A stretch of 64,000 nt of DNA from Puccinia triticina (lineage: Eukaryota; Basidiomycota; Pucciniomycetes; Pucciniales; Pucciniaceae): contig NC_070574.1 in assembly GCF_026914185.1 (NCBI RefSeq), positions 868,001 through 932,000 of the forward strand. Direction: 5' to 3'. Below are positions 22,386 through 33,560 of the stretch, piece after piece. Both the position numbers and the translations under genes were made by a program. A model generated the notes under the pieces. The model had not been told where the DNA came from. It made no database searches and worked only from the letters and a program-made list of their open reading frames with translations. The first letter of the stretch is position 1. Every line of letters begins with the position of its first letter.

Positions 22386-23671
22386 GAGCTGGTCCCTAGT
22401 ACCCATTGGCGGGTACACGGGGGGGTACCCGTGGAAGTGTGCAGGTATCTGTCGGGTGCAGGTGCGGGTATCCAGTCTGGGTCCAAATTCAGGCAGGTAA
22501 ATGCACACAAATCGCCATTCTACACAGCTCTGCTTGCCCCATTGGTAGGTACTAGGTACTTGTGGGCGGGTACCCATGGAAGTACGCAGGTAACTGCCAG
22601 CGGGTGCAAGGTACGGGTGCGGGTTTCCATTCTGGGTCAAAATTCAGGCAGGTACCCAGACCCGCTGCGTGTACACGGGCTCAAAGTGTCAGGTCTATTG
22701 GGAGGTCTGATTTTGCTCTGGTACTATGGTTTGACTTTGGCGCTGTGGGGCCAACTATCATAAAACCATGTAACCTGTGCGGGTTTCTGTGACAACTAGA
22801 CCATCACCCAGCCACATGATGCCAAGATGAGTGCCCTGAAATCCCAGGGGCAAATTAGCTGAATCCTTTGATAATTTTTTTTGATTTTAATCCATCAGTA
22901 CAGAAATCCTGTTGAGGAGATTTTCTGAATTCATTCACAACCCCTGGGTAATCTGAGGCTCCCCTGGACTTGTCCCAGAATTCTAACTCCCTTGGGACCA
23001 AATTTAGCAGCTGAAGAATGTGTCACACAAATTTACACATGTGTGCTGGTGTGTCACATTTTTCATCCCTGAGTTAAGTGATGCCAACCTGAGTGCTCAT
23101 GCAGATCCAGGGGCTTAGGTGGACCCTTCAAAAATTGTTTATAACATTCAGCCATATGTACACAAATGATTTTGGGGATATTTTCTGAAGTAATACACAA
23201 CTCCTGATTAATGTGAGGTTTTTTCCCAGAACTTCAAATATTTTGTGAAAAAAATTCAGCAGCTAAAGAATGTGTCACACAAACTTACACATGTATCTTT
23301 TTGTGTACCACTAACATATCTTAAGCTTTTTGGGATTTATGACAAACACATGATAGAATGAGATATATAGAGCTGGCACTTTGCACCCGGGTACCCGCAG
23401 CGGGTGCAGGTACCTTCCTGAATTTTGACCCAGAATGGACACCCGCACCTGCTGGCTGTTACCTGCGTACTTCCACGAGTACCCACCCACAGATACCTAG
23501 TACCCACCAATGGGCAATAGGGGCAAGCAGAGCTGTGCAGAATGGCAATTTGTGTGCAGGTACCTGCCTGAATTTGGACCCAGACTGGACACCCGGCGGA
23601 TACCTGCGCACTTCCACAGGTACCCATCCGCGGGTGCCAAGTACCCGCCAACAGATCATAGGGGCCAGCTC
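22386..23671. mobile_element. inverted-repeat element with GGGTACCCG-rich arms
   Basis: Arms of about 290 bases at 22386-22680 and 23388-23671 are reverse complements. They begin GAGCTGGTCCCTAGTACCC and, inverted, GAGCTGGCCCCTATGATC. TA borders both ends, so a Tc1/mariner-like duplication is possible. Each arm repeats a unit with GGGTCCAAATTCAGGCAGGT. The spacer holds two diverged direct repeats (22840-23060, 23100-23310) with AATGTGTCACACAAA. No protein is encoded. Confidence 0.7.
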
Positions 23672-23679
23672 TAGAAATA

Positions 23680-24660
23680 TAAAATTCTGGTGGTAAATAC
23701 CTTGTTTCTGCCAAGTATTTGATATTAGGGGGTTTCACAATAAGGAAACCCGGGAAGGTGTTCAAGCGCTTGCAAGTATTGTTATGAGGATGCTCGGGGC
23801 AATTTCTTGCGGGACTTCACGCCAAATTTCTCAGCGATTATGTCACCCGCGAGTAAAGAAATTTAGTGCCATGGGAAGCAAAAATGCTTATTGTGAAACC
23901 CCCTATTGCTTTGCAAGGTAGTTGAAAATTTGTTCTAAAATAGTTCCAGTAATAAGTAGAGTCAAGTTGGAGCTGGTTTTCAATTGAATTCAAATCCTTT
24001 CCACAGTGCCTTCAGCTCATAAGTCAAACATCAATTCATCATGAATTCAGCATACATTGAGGCTCAAGTTCCAGGACATATCTAACAGGTTTCTTAAACA
24101 ATATTGTGCAATGGCACTTGAAGCTCCCATGGCGTGACCCAATTGATAATTGGATCACAGGGGACATAATCTTAGATCAATTCAACCCAGTCAGCTCTGT
24201 TGAGAGGTGTCTTAAACAGAGGGCAAGAGGCAACAACTATGGGGGGCTTTTGGATATGGCTCTTGATATATTGAGCTGTCCAGGTCTGTCTGTTTTTTTT
24301 TCTAAATCCATTTAATTTTCATTTTGAATCACTAAAACTTCAACTTTGTGTTTCATTTAGCTCCATTGGTTGACATGGAGCAAAGATTTAGTTTTGATTG
24401 ATGCTGTCTCACTGCAAAAGGGCACCAGCTTAGTGGAGTATTAGTGAGCAGAGGAATGATGGTTGGGTTTTATTCCAAGAATGGGAAATACCACCTGGGG
24501 TTCTCAATTGGTGGAATGAAGGGGCCAGGTATGTGAACTTGTTGAAAAAGAAGAGAAAGGTTGAAGAGTGTGTAGTAGTAGAGTGATTTATGATGATAGT
24601 TTGCATGAAATGAACCACCAAAAGCAGATTTTTAGCCACCAACACACTCCATTTGGACAT
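23680..24660. other. AT-rich DNA, no gene seen
   Basis: Short frames only. No domain, repeat end or RNA gene recognised. Confidence 0.35.
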
Positions 24661-24666
24661 GCATGG

Positions 24667-25099
24667 TGTCAGCCTTAGAGTCAGCACAGCTGACCTAAAA
24701 GCTGCCTTTTTTACCTTTGTTACATATGAATTACTTTATATCTTTTTCATCTTAAGAGATAACCTTGTTTTGAGTTCATATTCTGTTTCCCCATGCAATT
24801 TTAAACTTTGTTACAACTTACCATTTCTTTGTAACTCTACTCCTTCCCTGAGTTCTTGAGTTGTGGCGCGCATGCGCAGTTGTGACATGTAAGTGCTACC
24901 AGGCGCGCCAAACCACATGTACATATTTAATTACATAAGCAAACTGTGAAAATTTTTGTAGTCAGGATCCCCCTTGCCTGAGGAGGATCTACAGACTTCA
25001 GCACACCAGAACCACACCCCAGATAACCCCAGGATCACCACCAAAGAGATTACCACGCTCCCATTATACCTACCGTCACAGGCGCCTAGGATATTGACA
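24667..25099 (+). mobile_element. probable solo LTR of the gypsy family
   Basis: Starts TGTCAGCCTTAGAG, as does the LTR at 1232, and may end at TATTGACA (25099). No matching target duplication is visible, so the right boundary is uncertain. A Harbinger-type MITE begins four bases further on. Confidence 0.45.
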
Positions 25100-25103
25100 G
25101 TAA

Positions 25104-25451
25104 GAGCATCCGCATCGGTGCGGGTGTAACTCAAGGAGTAACAGATCTGCTTACTCCCGGATTAGCGCTAATCCCGGCCTGCAGCTGCATTGGTGCGGGA
25201 TAAAAAGCTGTGTAAGTATGTGGTATTCACCTACAGCTTATGTAAGCTGTGTTTGGTGCATACTTTTGGGTGGGGAGGAGTGTCTGCATGCAGCGCTTAC
25301 TCCCAGGATTAGCAAGGAGTAACTTTACTCCCGCTTACTCCAAATCGTACTCCCAGGAGGAGTTTAGTCCGATTAAATCGGACCCGATGCAATTGCCAAG
25401 GAGGATTAGTTACGCTAATCCTCCCTTAATCCGCAACCAATGCGGATGCTC
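25104..25451. mobile_element. PIF/Harbinger-like MITE, 348 bp, TSD TAA
   Basis: The ends are GAGCATCCGCATCGGTGCGG and, inverted, GAGCATCCGCATTGGTTGCGG. TAA flanks both sides (25101-25103, 25452-25454). The interior repeats TTACTCCCGGATTAGC-type blocks. No coding sequence. Confidence 0.88.
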
Positions 25452-25554
25452 TAAGTAACCTCTTTCACTAAACCTTGTTTATCTCAGAGGTACAACTCTG
25501 TTTCTGCTTGGTTGCTCTTCTTTTGCTGGCCTTTGCCCCATCTTTGATCACAGG

Positions 25555-25950
25555 TCTGCACCTGCTTTACATCCTTCTTTTTCTGTGGGTTTTGTAAGAA
25601 ACAAACCACATAGGTTTCCCTTCAAAGAACCTTGACTATCCAGAAGGAAGCTAAAAAATTGTGGCTGGATTAAACTTGTCTCATCCAGAAGCCCTCCACG
25701 TTTCTTTGGTGAGAGGAGGCTGTTGCACTCTCTAGCACAGCTTGGCGGCACTCCTTTAAGGAGGTAGCATTGCCAGTGGATGTGCATTCCCACCAGAATA
25801 AATTTGAATATCTGCTTATCTTGAATCTGCTCATGAGTCTCTTTCTCTTTTTCTCTCTCTCTGTCATATTTTTATTTTCTTTATCCAAAAAGAAATCCAA
25901 ATATTGCCTCCGATTTTTTTGTGTCCTGTTGTCACTATAGAGACTCAGGC
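25555..25950 (+). repeat. dispersed repeat T, copy 1 (LTR-like)
   Basis: Shares with 54836-55173 and 57026-57365 the ordered motifs ACATAGGTTTCCCTT, GTGAGA-GAGGCTGTTGCAC, AGCACAGCTTGGC and GTCACTATAGA...CAGGCTCACA. Here its right end abuts the broken peptide gene, so it probably inserted there. Confidence 0.75.
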
Positions 25951-27100
25951 TCACACATGGGCTCCATACATGGCGTCTCAAATTTGGAATGAAAAATCCT
26001 AATACCACTACAAACTCTATCAATCATATACTAACCACTTGCAAAAACTCCCAGCTCAGCAGAAAATATTAATTACTGTAAAATTTCCTTAAAAATTGAA
26101 TCACTCATGATAAAGTTAAAGTTTTGGTTATGGCAGGACCAAGGAAACCCCCCATAAACAACCGTAACCTAAAATCAAGAATTTGCCAAAAATTCATATA
26201 CATTTTTTGACCTCATTCATACACGTTTTGTGCGTACGCTCAGAGCATTTCCCAAATTTCCATACATTCACCATGCCTACCATTTTTTGCCCCGCAGGGG
26301 GCACCGGGCCTGCATAAACATAGAAAAAAAAAAAAAACTCAGATTGAGGATCTTTAAACCCTCTCAATGACCGGCACATGCCAGTCATCGAGTGGGTCTC
26401 AGCCTGCTCGATGGGCACAGTCAGGTCATCGAGTGGGTGCACAACCCACTCAATGACGGGCACACACCAGTCATCAAGAGGGTACACAACCCACTCAATG
26501 ACCAGCACACAAGTGGGCTGAACCCCACTTGATGACTGGTATGTGCCGTTCATCGAGCGGGTTGTGTGCCAAGGGGGGGGGGGGGGGTTGCAGGGGGGTG
26601 CAAAGAAGAGCACTAGGACCTTTTCCCTGTTGACTCGCATAAATTTTAAGTTACTACCCTCCCATCCCCAGGCTTTTTTTTCATACCTTTGTGGTGTGTA
26701 CATTTGACCAAAAAAAAGGACATTCATACACATTTTGTGTGTACCATTTTTGGTTTTTGCCCAAAAATCCATACATTTTGGTTGCGGTCATTTATGGGGG
26801 GCTTCCTGGGTCCTGTTGTCGCTGGAGCAATTTGGTGGTTGGCTTGGCTCTAGTGTGTAACAGGCAAGTTTCACAATCCAAGTGATTTCCCCCAAAGGGT
26901 GTAATATATGCAGCCAGCTGATATTATCCTTTTTGATTCATGGTTTAAGCACAACCCTTCAACAATATGTGCACTTCTACAGTGTTTCTTTTGGGAAATC
27001 TCTCATCCATCAACTACAAGCAAAATCCACAGCAAAGTTGCTAATGATCTGTTCTCTCAGGTTGAAGTATTGGTACCTCTTCAACAGTCCCCTGGTCTCC
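25950..27100 (+). pseudogene. family A peptide gene, decayed copy split by a transposon
   Basis: 25950-26133 matches the coding region of the gene at 11183-11512 (shared GCTCCATACATGG and AAACTCTATCAATCATAT). The match resumes at 26816 (GCAATTTGGTGGTTGGCTTGG) and continues through the 3' flank to about 27100. Between the two parts sits an inverted-repeat element (26134-26815). The signal-peptide region has been replaced by repeat T, and several indels break the frame. It is dead, but useful because the parent gives the empty-site sequence. Confidence 0.75.
26134..26815. mobile_element. 682-bp inverted-repeat element without target duplication
   Basis: About 36-base terminal inverted repeats: CAGGACCAAGGAAACCCCCC and, from the other end, CAGGACCCAGGAAGCCCCCC, both continuing CATAAA. 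Comparison with the parent gene shows clean joining of GGTTATGG to TTGTCG with no duplicated bases. The interior contains a CACTCRATGACCGGCACAC minisatellite (26350-26560) like that at 52.7-53.2 kb, and a run of 14 G. Confidence 0.75.
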
Positions 27101-27731
27101 ATTATCTATCCAATAGACCCACAGTTCTTTCATTCCATTTATGTGTGGCCATCAATTTTGCCAGGTTCATCGCTACCAGTGAGCTAGCTCTGGCAAGAGT
27201 TGATGTGCATATAATCATAAACTGCCAATTTGAACATGAAGATGTACATACCACCCTTCAAACACTCAAAGTAGAGGCATGATTTTCTGTTTTGAAACAT
27301 TATGATCTCAACTTTGGAATCCCCTAAGGTACAAGATCAATGTACCTGGGTGTATTTGAAGCTGTTGTGTCTTTCATGCCAAAGATAATGACAGTGCCTC
27401 ATGTAGGGCAGAGAAAGCTGTACTCCGTCATGGCCAGTCTACAAACATACCAGAGATGATACTTTTGTCAGAGTGGGGAAGGCTGTCAACCTGGAGGGAC
27501 TGCCTGTCAGTGTGCTACCGCGTTCCGGCACTTCCCCGCTATCTGATGCAAGTGATGTTTCATCCTCTGAGGATGCCAGTTGCACGATGATCCTGACTCC
27601 ACCACGCCCTCTTAAAAACATTTTGTGGCGGGGTGCACATCCTCCCAGAAGTAGATAGTGATCCAAACCAAGCTCCCTGCAGAACCATTGTTTTCCACTG
27701 AAAGATACTAGACTCACAGGCCGCACAAAAC
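27101..27731. other. no gene recognised
   Basis: Mixed composition. Possibly the duplicated 3' flank of the pseudogene followed by unique DNA. Confidence 0.35.
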
Positions 27732-28111
27732 ATGCTGCAGATATTCACAGTTTTGCCGTTGTTTTTGTGTATGAGCAGTTCCTTGTGCACGCATCTTACT
27801 GGGACCCTCAACCTGCCCGCCCATCCGCATGTTCCTCCATACGAAGCCCGAGCGCCCAGCGCAGGACTAGAGAAGGGCCGGCCGGCCTACGAGCTCCAGC
27901 AGCGCAAGTTCCTGCAGGCGCTCCCGCCGCCCCAGATCGCGCCCAGCGGGCCGCAGACCTTTGCGCTCCAGCCCCCCCCCCCCGCCGCCTCTCGGCCTGC
28001 CAGAAAGCCGCGCTGGCGACAAGCATCCTCGGCTTGGTGGCGGTCTTTTTTGGGGCCTTCGTGCTCTATGTCGTCAAGTCTTGGGACCAGCGGTATAGCA
28101 GGCCCTTGTAG
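27732..28111 (+). pseudogene. small membrane peptide, family B, frameshifted at a 12-C run
   Basis: The ATG at 27732 gives a signal peptide (MLQIFTVLPLFLCMSSSLC), then a Pro-rich ectodomain with YELQQRKFLQALPPPQIAPS. The frame reaches a run of 12 C (27972-27983), after which the conserved C-terminus is in another frame: LSACQKAA, a hydrophobic helix (ILGLVAVFFGAFVLYVV) and tail KSWDQRYSRPL, stop at 28109-28111. A single-base length change in the C run would join them, so this is either a real frameshift or a homopolymer sequencing error. It is GC-rich, unlike family A. The related fragment is at 21192. Confidence 0.6.
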
Positions 28112-28398
28112 TGACCCCAACGCCTTCTGCACTATGGGTGAGTTGGATAGTCCAGGCAATCAATCAATCCCTATCTAACGCTTCCCTCTGTCTGCTGGTG
28201 CCAGGTTTCAGTACATGATCCCGGGGCAGATGAAGACACATACGATCAACTGCAAATACATTTACTTGTTTTGGCTGAACATATTTAGATATGGGATGTG
28301 ATTGTGTATATAGTCTACTGGTGAATCTATAAGTTGATGGGGCATGTTGAGTTGCGGCTGCGGGGCTGCTATCCGGGGTGTTCCGGATTGTGCAGGGG

Positions 28399-28408
28399 GT
28401 ATATAAGG
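28399..28408 (+). promoter_or_regulatory. TATA box of the Mg2+ transporter gene
   Basis: GTATATAAGG lies 32-41 bases upstream of the first ATG (28440). This implies a very short 5' leader. Confidence 0.5.
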
Positions 28409-28439
28409 GTGGGTGCTCTGCAGGCGAGTTCCCCGCAAG

Positions 28440-31361
28440 ATGGCCCCCTCCCACCACCAGATCGCGATCAGCCCGAGCCCAGAGCCATACTCGGACTCGG
28501 ACCAGGCGAGCAGCAGCAGGACGGCGCGCAACGGACGCAACGAGACCCAGCTCAGCCAGGATGTCCAGGCAGCACTCCACTTCAGCAGGGCACGCGCAGG
28601 CACTCTGAACTCACCCCCAACCAGCGCCAGCCAGAACCAACAACAGCAACAGCAACAAAGCCAACAGCAACAAAACCAACAGCAACAACAACAACAACAA
28701 CAACAACAACAGCAACAACAACAACAACATCAGCAACAACAACAACATCAGCAGCAGCAGCTCTGGTCGAACCAGGACCTGCTCACCGGATCACAGCAGC
28801 CCCTCTTCATCCCAGTCGACCAGGACGCTCGCTCGCTCAACTCCACCCACGGCTTCATCGACCACCGCCCCCTCCTGCCCCGCTCCTTCCACGAAGCCAC
28901 GCCCCCCAGACCGATCAGCGACCCCAGCCATGCCCGCCGAGCCAGAGAGGCCGACAGCCCGCCCTTCTCGACGGGATCGATCATCAGCCACCACTCCGCC
29001 TCCCCCCGGCCCTCGCCGGCGGAGGAAGACGTCTGCTTCCCCAGCCTGCCCGACGACCGGCCCCTGCTCGCCCCGCGCCACCCCTCCATGGCCTCCCACC
29101 AGCCCCCCGAGGCCGGCCAGGGCGCCTCCTCCGCCGGCTTGCTCCCCCACTTCCCCTTCCCGTTCAACTTCCAGGCCCTCGAGGAGTTCGCCCAGGCCGA
29201 GCGAGAGACCCTGGCGCTGCTCAAGAGCCGGCGCATCCTGCAGGAGGAGGAGGAGGAGGAGGAGGAGGACCAGCACCAGCCCGGCTTCCGCGACACCCCG
29301 CTCGCCCGGCCCGCCAGAGCCGACCCCGACCCCTTCCTGCCCTCGCCCGACGACGAGCTCGACGAGCCGACAACCCCCGCGGCCAGGGACGGCCTGATGC
29401 GCCGGAGGAGGATCGGCTTCCTGCCCCACCCCGACCCGGACGACGACCCCCGCCCGCCGCCGCCGCGCAGACTCAGCGAAAGCCTGCGGCCCATCAGCGC
29501 CTCCAAGCGCAAGCTGGCCCTCTTCGAGGGCGCCGTCGGCGGGCTCGGCGCCCTCAGCCTCGGCTCCCAGACCGACGGCTCCGCGATCACCGGCCTCTCC
29601 AACAACAAGGACCCCCGCAAGCCCCGGCTCCCCTCCTCTGCCCCCCACCATCCCCACCCCCACCCCCACGCCCACCACCACCACCACCACCACCACCACC
29701 ACCACCACCAGACCGCGGCCGGCCAGGAGGGCAGGGTCCGCTGGGCGAACAACCCCGCCGACAGGCCCTTCCGCTTCTCCTTCTACTCCAACGCCCTCCC
29801 CTCCACCATCCATGCCCGCAGTCTGGCCGAGATCCCCGGCGAGGGCCAGAGCTTCGAGGACCTCTTCGTCGGCCACCCCGCCCCCTCCGACACCCCCATC
29901 CCCCATCACCAGCAACAGCAGCCCTTCCTCGACATCGACCCCCGTCCCCTCCCCCGCCCCGCCCCCTTCTCCGCCCCCGACGACCCCCTCATCCCCCCCA
30001 CTGCACCCGCCCACCACGAGACCAAGGCCGCGGGCAAGCAGAGACCCGCCGGCGTCGTCCGGACCGACGAGGACGCCGAGGCGTCCACCTGGTGGCTCGA
30101 CGTCCTCTCGCCCACCGACGCCGAGATGAAGCTGCTCTCCAAGGTCCGTCCCCCTTTCTTGCCCCTTGTCCCCCCCTCCCCCCACATCCTGATCCCCGGG
30201 CTGGCCATCGCAGGTCTTCGGCATCCATCCGCTCACCACTGAGGACATCCAGATGGAGGAGGCCCGCGAAAAGATCGAGCTCTTCCGCAACTACTATCTC
30301 GTCTGCTTCCGCTCGTTCGACCAGGACCCCTACTCGCCCACCTACCTCGAGCCGCTCAACATCTACATCATCGTCTTCCGCGAGGGCACGCTCTCCGTAA
30401 GTCGCTCCCCGCCCCGTGTGTGCTCTCCGCAGAAACAAAGCACTGACCTGGAGCGAGGGGCCAGTTCCATTTCCGGGCGACGCCGCATGCGCAGAACGTG
30501 CGTCGGCGGATCAAGCAGCTCAAAGACTACATCAACGTCACCTCCGACTGGATCTCGTATGCGCTGATCGACGACATCACGGATGCGTTTGGCCCGCTGA
30601 TCCAGGGGATCGAGTACGAGGTGGACTCGATCGACGAGCTCGTGCTCATCCTCAAAGACGTCGAGCAGTCCGACATGCTCCGGCGGATCGGCACCTGCCG
30701 CAAGAAGGTCATGGGCCTCCTCCGCCTCATGGGCAACAAGGCCGACGTCGTCAAGGGCCTCGCCAAGCGCTGCAACGAGAACTGGAGCGTCGCGCCCAAG
30801 TCCGACATCGGCCTCTATCTCTCCGACATCCAGGACCATCTCGTGACGATGACCCAGAAGTATAAACCCCCCCCTTTACCCCCGCTTTCTGGTGTTTTGC
30901 GCCGCTGACAATGATCGGGCGTGTCTAGCTTGAACCACTACGAGAAGATCCTCTCGCGCTCCCACTCCAACTACCTGGCCCAGATCTCCATCGAGATGAC
31001 CGGTGCGTGGCTCCCCCCCCCCCCCCCTCCCGCTGTAGAGAGAGAGAGGCTGACCGGAGGGTGTGCGAGGGGACAGATGCGAACAACCAGATCAACGACG
31101 TCCTGAGCAAGCTCACCGCCCTCGGCTCCATCCTCGTCCCCATGAACCTCGTCACCGGGCTGTGGGGCATGAACGTCCGTCCCCCCCCCCCCCCCCCTTC
31201 TCTCCCGCCGATGCTGATGTCTGTGCGTCCAGGTCCATGTCCCCGGCCAGGACGTCGCCGAGGGGTACGCCTGGTTCATCGCTATCGTCTGCGCTCTCGT
31301 GTCCTTCGGCGTCGTCGGCGCTTGGCTCACTCTCCGATACTTCAAGTTCTCAAACCATTGA
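28440..31361 (+). CDS. MNR2: CorA/Mnr2-type Mg2+ transporter, six exons, 860 aa
   Basis: Exons by splice signals and frame: 28440-30143, 30214-30396, 30465-30859, 30929-31002, 31077-31174 and 31233-31361, giving 860 aa. All introns are GT-AG and 66-74 nt or slightly shorter. The N-terminal 560 residues are low-complexity: Gln-rich near 65-105, an acidic run, and a His-rich run near 415-430. The CorA domain follows (VFGIHPLTTEDIQ; DFGPLI-like AFGPLIQGIEYEVDSIDEL; NLNHYEKILSRSHSNYLAQI). The two C-terminal helices carry the GMN signature (LVTGLWGMN, then VHVPGQ). Yeast Mnr2 acts at the vacuole and Alr1 at the plasma membrane; the soluble N-terminus and closing helices fit the Alr1/Mnr2 group, but the target membrane is not shown. 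The GTG nine codons upstream is not used. Confidence 0.9.
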
Positions 31362-32789
31362 CGCCCTCCCCTTCCCTCTCCTCCCCTCTCCCCTCTCCTA
31401 TCTCTTCTCTCCTCTCCTATCTCTTCTCTCCTCTCCTATCTCTTCTCTTCTCTCCTATCTCTTCTCCTCTCCTATCTCTTCTCCTATCTCCTCTCCTCTC
31501 GTTTCGTCTCCTCTCGTCTTGTCTAGTCTTGTCCGCCCAGTCCTCTTCGTCGTCTTCTCACGCTGTCCCGCTCTGGTGTGGCCTATCTATCCTCGCGTCG
31601 GCCGCCGCATGGGGGCCTTTGAAGTGCATATATTTATAGAGAGCCGTTTCTGCTTCTTTTTGGAGAGAGGTGGCCGTGCGAGCGTGGGCGGCGACGTGGT
31701 GATGTGGGCGAGTGAGGGCTGCGGCGCGGCGTGGCGGCACGCGGACCCGCACTTCTGCGCGCCCGGCCCGTCCCCGGGGGCCCGCCTCACCCACTCCTGT
31801 GCTGTCCCCTCCAGTGCGTTTCGTCTGGCTAGAAACGCTCACTCTCACAGCACCTCCCCGTGTTCTTTCGGACCCGGCCGGAGCCACTCACGTTCTTGGC
31901 CGCCGGCCCGGGGTGCGAGAGTTGCCCACCACTCGGGGGAGGAGGGGGGGACCCCCCTCGCTGTCTGTGGGTCGCATCTGCGCGCCGTCGCGCACTCCTT
32001 CCCGCGGTCGCACAACCGCGCCACACAGCCTCGCTGGGATCATTCTGGGCGCCGGGCAATCCGGGCACGTCTGCGGCGGTTTCCGTCGCGACGTCGGGGT
32101 GGTCAGGCGCACCGTTGGGCTGCTTTGTGGGGAATACGGCGGCACGGATGGTCCGGCGGGGGCCCGCTCAGCTCGGCGGGGCTGCACCGGGCTCCCCTCA
32201 TGATCAAGCGGCCTCCGTGGGCGCTGTAGCCGCTGGCTGTGCTGTTCAAGCGCTCGTAAACGCAGATAGCCCTGGCAGCGCTCGGATACCGTAGCGGCAT
32301 GTTTCCGGAAACTCCGCAAGGGGAAGCGGGCGGATCGCGCACCAGTAGTTTGGCGCACCGGCCCAGGGGTGAGGGAGTCGTGGATGGCTTTGCATTCCAC
32401 GAGGGGCCTTGGCCGGCTGCCCGCATCAGGTTTGTGTTTGCTGTTCAGGGCTGCTTGTGTGGATGGCATGATGATCCCTCTTCATGTGTGTATGCAACTC
32501 TTTTTGGTTCATGCTAGGCATGCTTGGAACGGGAAACTCGGGACACTATGGAGACGGGGTGATGGCGACAGAGACACCAATGAAAGACAAAGGGTGACAA
32601 TCTGGATATATCTATGATCTTCTCGAAATACAGCAAAAAATCCATGTGGATGAACGGCAGTTTGTTTTTAGGTCTTGATGCTTGAAGAGCTAAAATTCAA
32701 AAAACATCAGAGAAAAATGACATCAGCTTGCATATCATTAATTTGGAGTGGATGTTTTGGACGAAGCAACTTACTGGCCGTCAGAGTTC
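31362..32789. other. 3' flank: pyrimidine tract, then GC-rich DNA without a clear gene
   Basis: 31365-31520 is an almost pure pyrimidine tract with repeats of CTCTCCTATCTCTTCTC, probably in the 3' UTR of the transporter gene. From 31560 to 32300 the DNA is very GC-rich and open in several frames on both strands. All of these are Arg/Pro/Ser-rich composition artefacts with no domain. Confidence 0.5.
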
Positions 32790-33161
32790 TCATCGCCGAG
32801 TAAAGATAGCCGCAAAGCACCACACCACAGCGACCAAGATGACAGCACATACCGCCCCGCCAACAGCTGCTACTGCAAGATCCCCCTCCGACGGTTCGAG
32901 CAAGTCTGCAGCGTCCGAGGGTTGCGGGGCTGCTCCGGGCGGATAATCTCCGACAAAGAACCTGTTGCGTCCAAGCTGATTGGGCATTTGCCACGGTGCG
33001 GGCGCCCAGGGGTTGTTGTGCGGCCCTGGGGCAGCTGCATATGGAGCGGGAGCTGCATATGGAGGGGGCTCTTGGTAAAGCTTGGGAATCCCTTTCGGCC
33101 TTGCAGCTAAGGCATGGCTGATCAGAAAGCATCCAAAAACTAGTGTGATTGCCTTCAACAT
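32790..33161 (-). CDS. small secreted/membrane peptide, family A (123 aa)
   Basis: I chose the internal ATG at 33161 because it starts MLKAITLVFGCFLISHALA, a clean signal peptide with probable cleavage at ALA-ARP. It also aligns with the starts at 11183, 37351 and 61865. The ectodomain is Pro/Ala/Tyr-rich (EPPPYAAPAPYAAAPGPH, then PAPWQMPNQ). A hydrophobic helix (VGGAVCAVILVAVVWCFAAIF) ends in TRR. An intact frame and charged tail suggest a type I single-pass protein. The longer frame upstream of this ATG is not conserved. The 5' flank (to about 33560) is shared with 61866-62260 and 39541-39740. Confidence 0.65.
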   Translation of the reverse strand: MLKAITLVFGCFLISHALAARPKGIPKLYQEPPPYAAPAPYAAAPGPHNNPWAPAPWQMPNQLGRNRFFVGDYPPGAAPQPSDAADLLEPSEGDLAVAAVGGAVCAVILVAVVWCFAAIFTRR

Positions 33162-33336
33162 ATTTGCAGTTTGGGATGAAGATCTATTGGGTTGGGGTAT
33201 TATTTTTCGTAGAATGGAGAATTTATATGTTCCTAGATTTCTGGGTGAATCGGTGGTGCTAGGAACGGTGCTTGGAGGCACGGTTTTTGAAGATAGCCCA
33301 GGAGATGCAAGGACCTCTCATTCATACTCCCAAGAA

Positions 33337-33560
33337 TCAGTCTCACCAAGTGAATAAGAATTATTGATATTTAACACAGTTCCCTCGGAGGGACTTGCAT
33401 CAATTTGAGACAATTTTCTTCACTAAAACAGGGACAAAAGTAGTACTTATGCTAGGTATTCTGGTCCTATAAAAATACATCTTGGGGAAAGTTTTCCAAT
33501 CTGCTCAACAAGTGATTTATGTTGTAAAAGATTATCTTCTGTATTTGGTAAGTGCATGAT
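33337..33560 (-). repeat. duplicated 5' flank of family A peptide genes, copy 1
   Basis: AACACAGTTCCCTCGGAGGG and GACTTGCATCAATTTGAGA are matched at 39553-39590, and more weakly the stretch is matched upstream of the peptide gene at 61865 (CACCAAGTGAATAAGAATT versus AACCAAGTGGATGGGAATT). The peptide genes therefore travel with their promoters. Confidence 0.6.

Noticed and set aside
28334..30400. 688-codon open frame overlapping the transporter gene, and a 499-codon frame on the other strand
   Set aside because: Both are frame shadows of the GC-rich first exon. They are Arg/Pro- or Gly/Val-rich without domains, whereas the chosen frame joins by clean introns to a CorA domain.
31063..32469. 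Long frames of 388, 193 and 163 codons on both strands
   Set aside because: GC-rich DNA with few stops; products are Arg/Pro/Ser-rich without motifs, and the first overlaps the transporter's last exons in the wrong frame.
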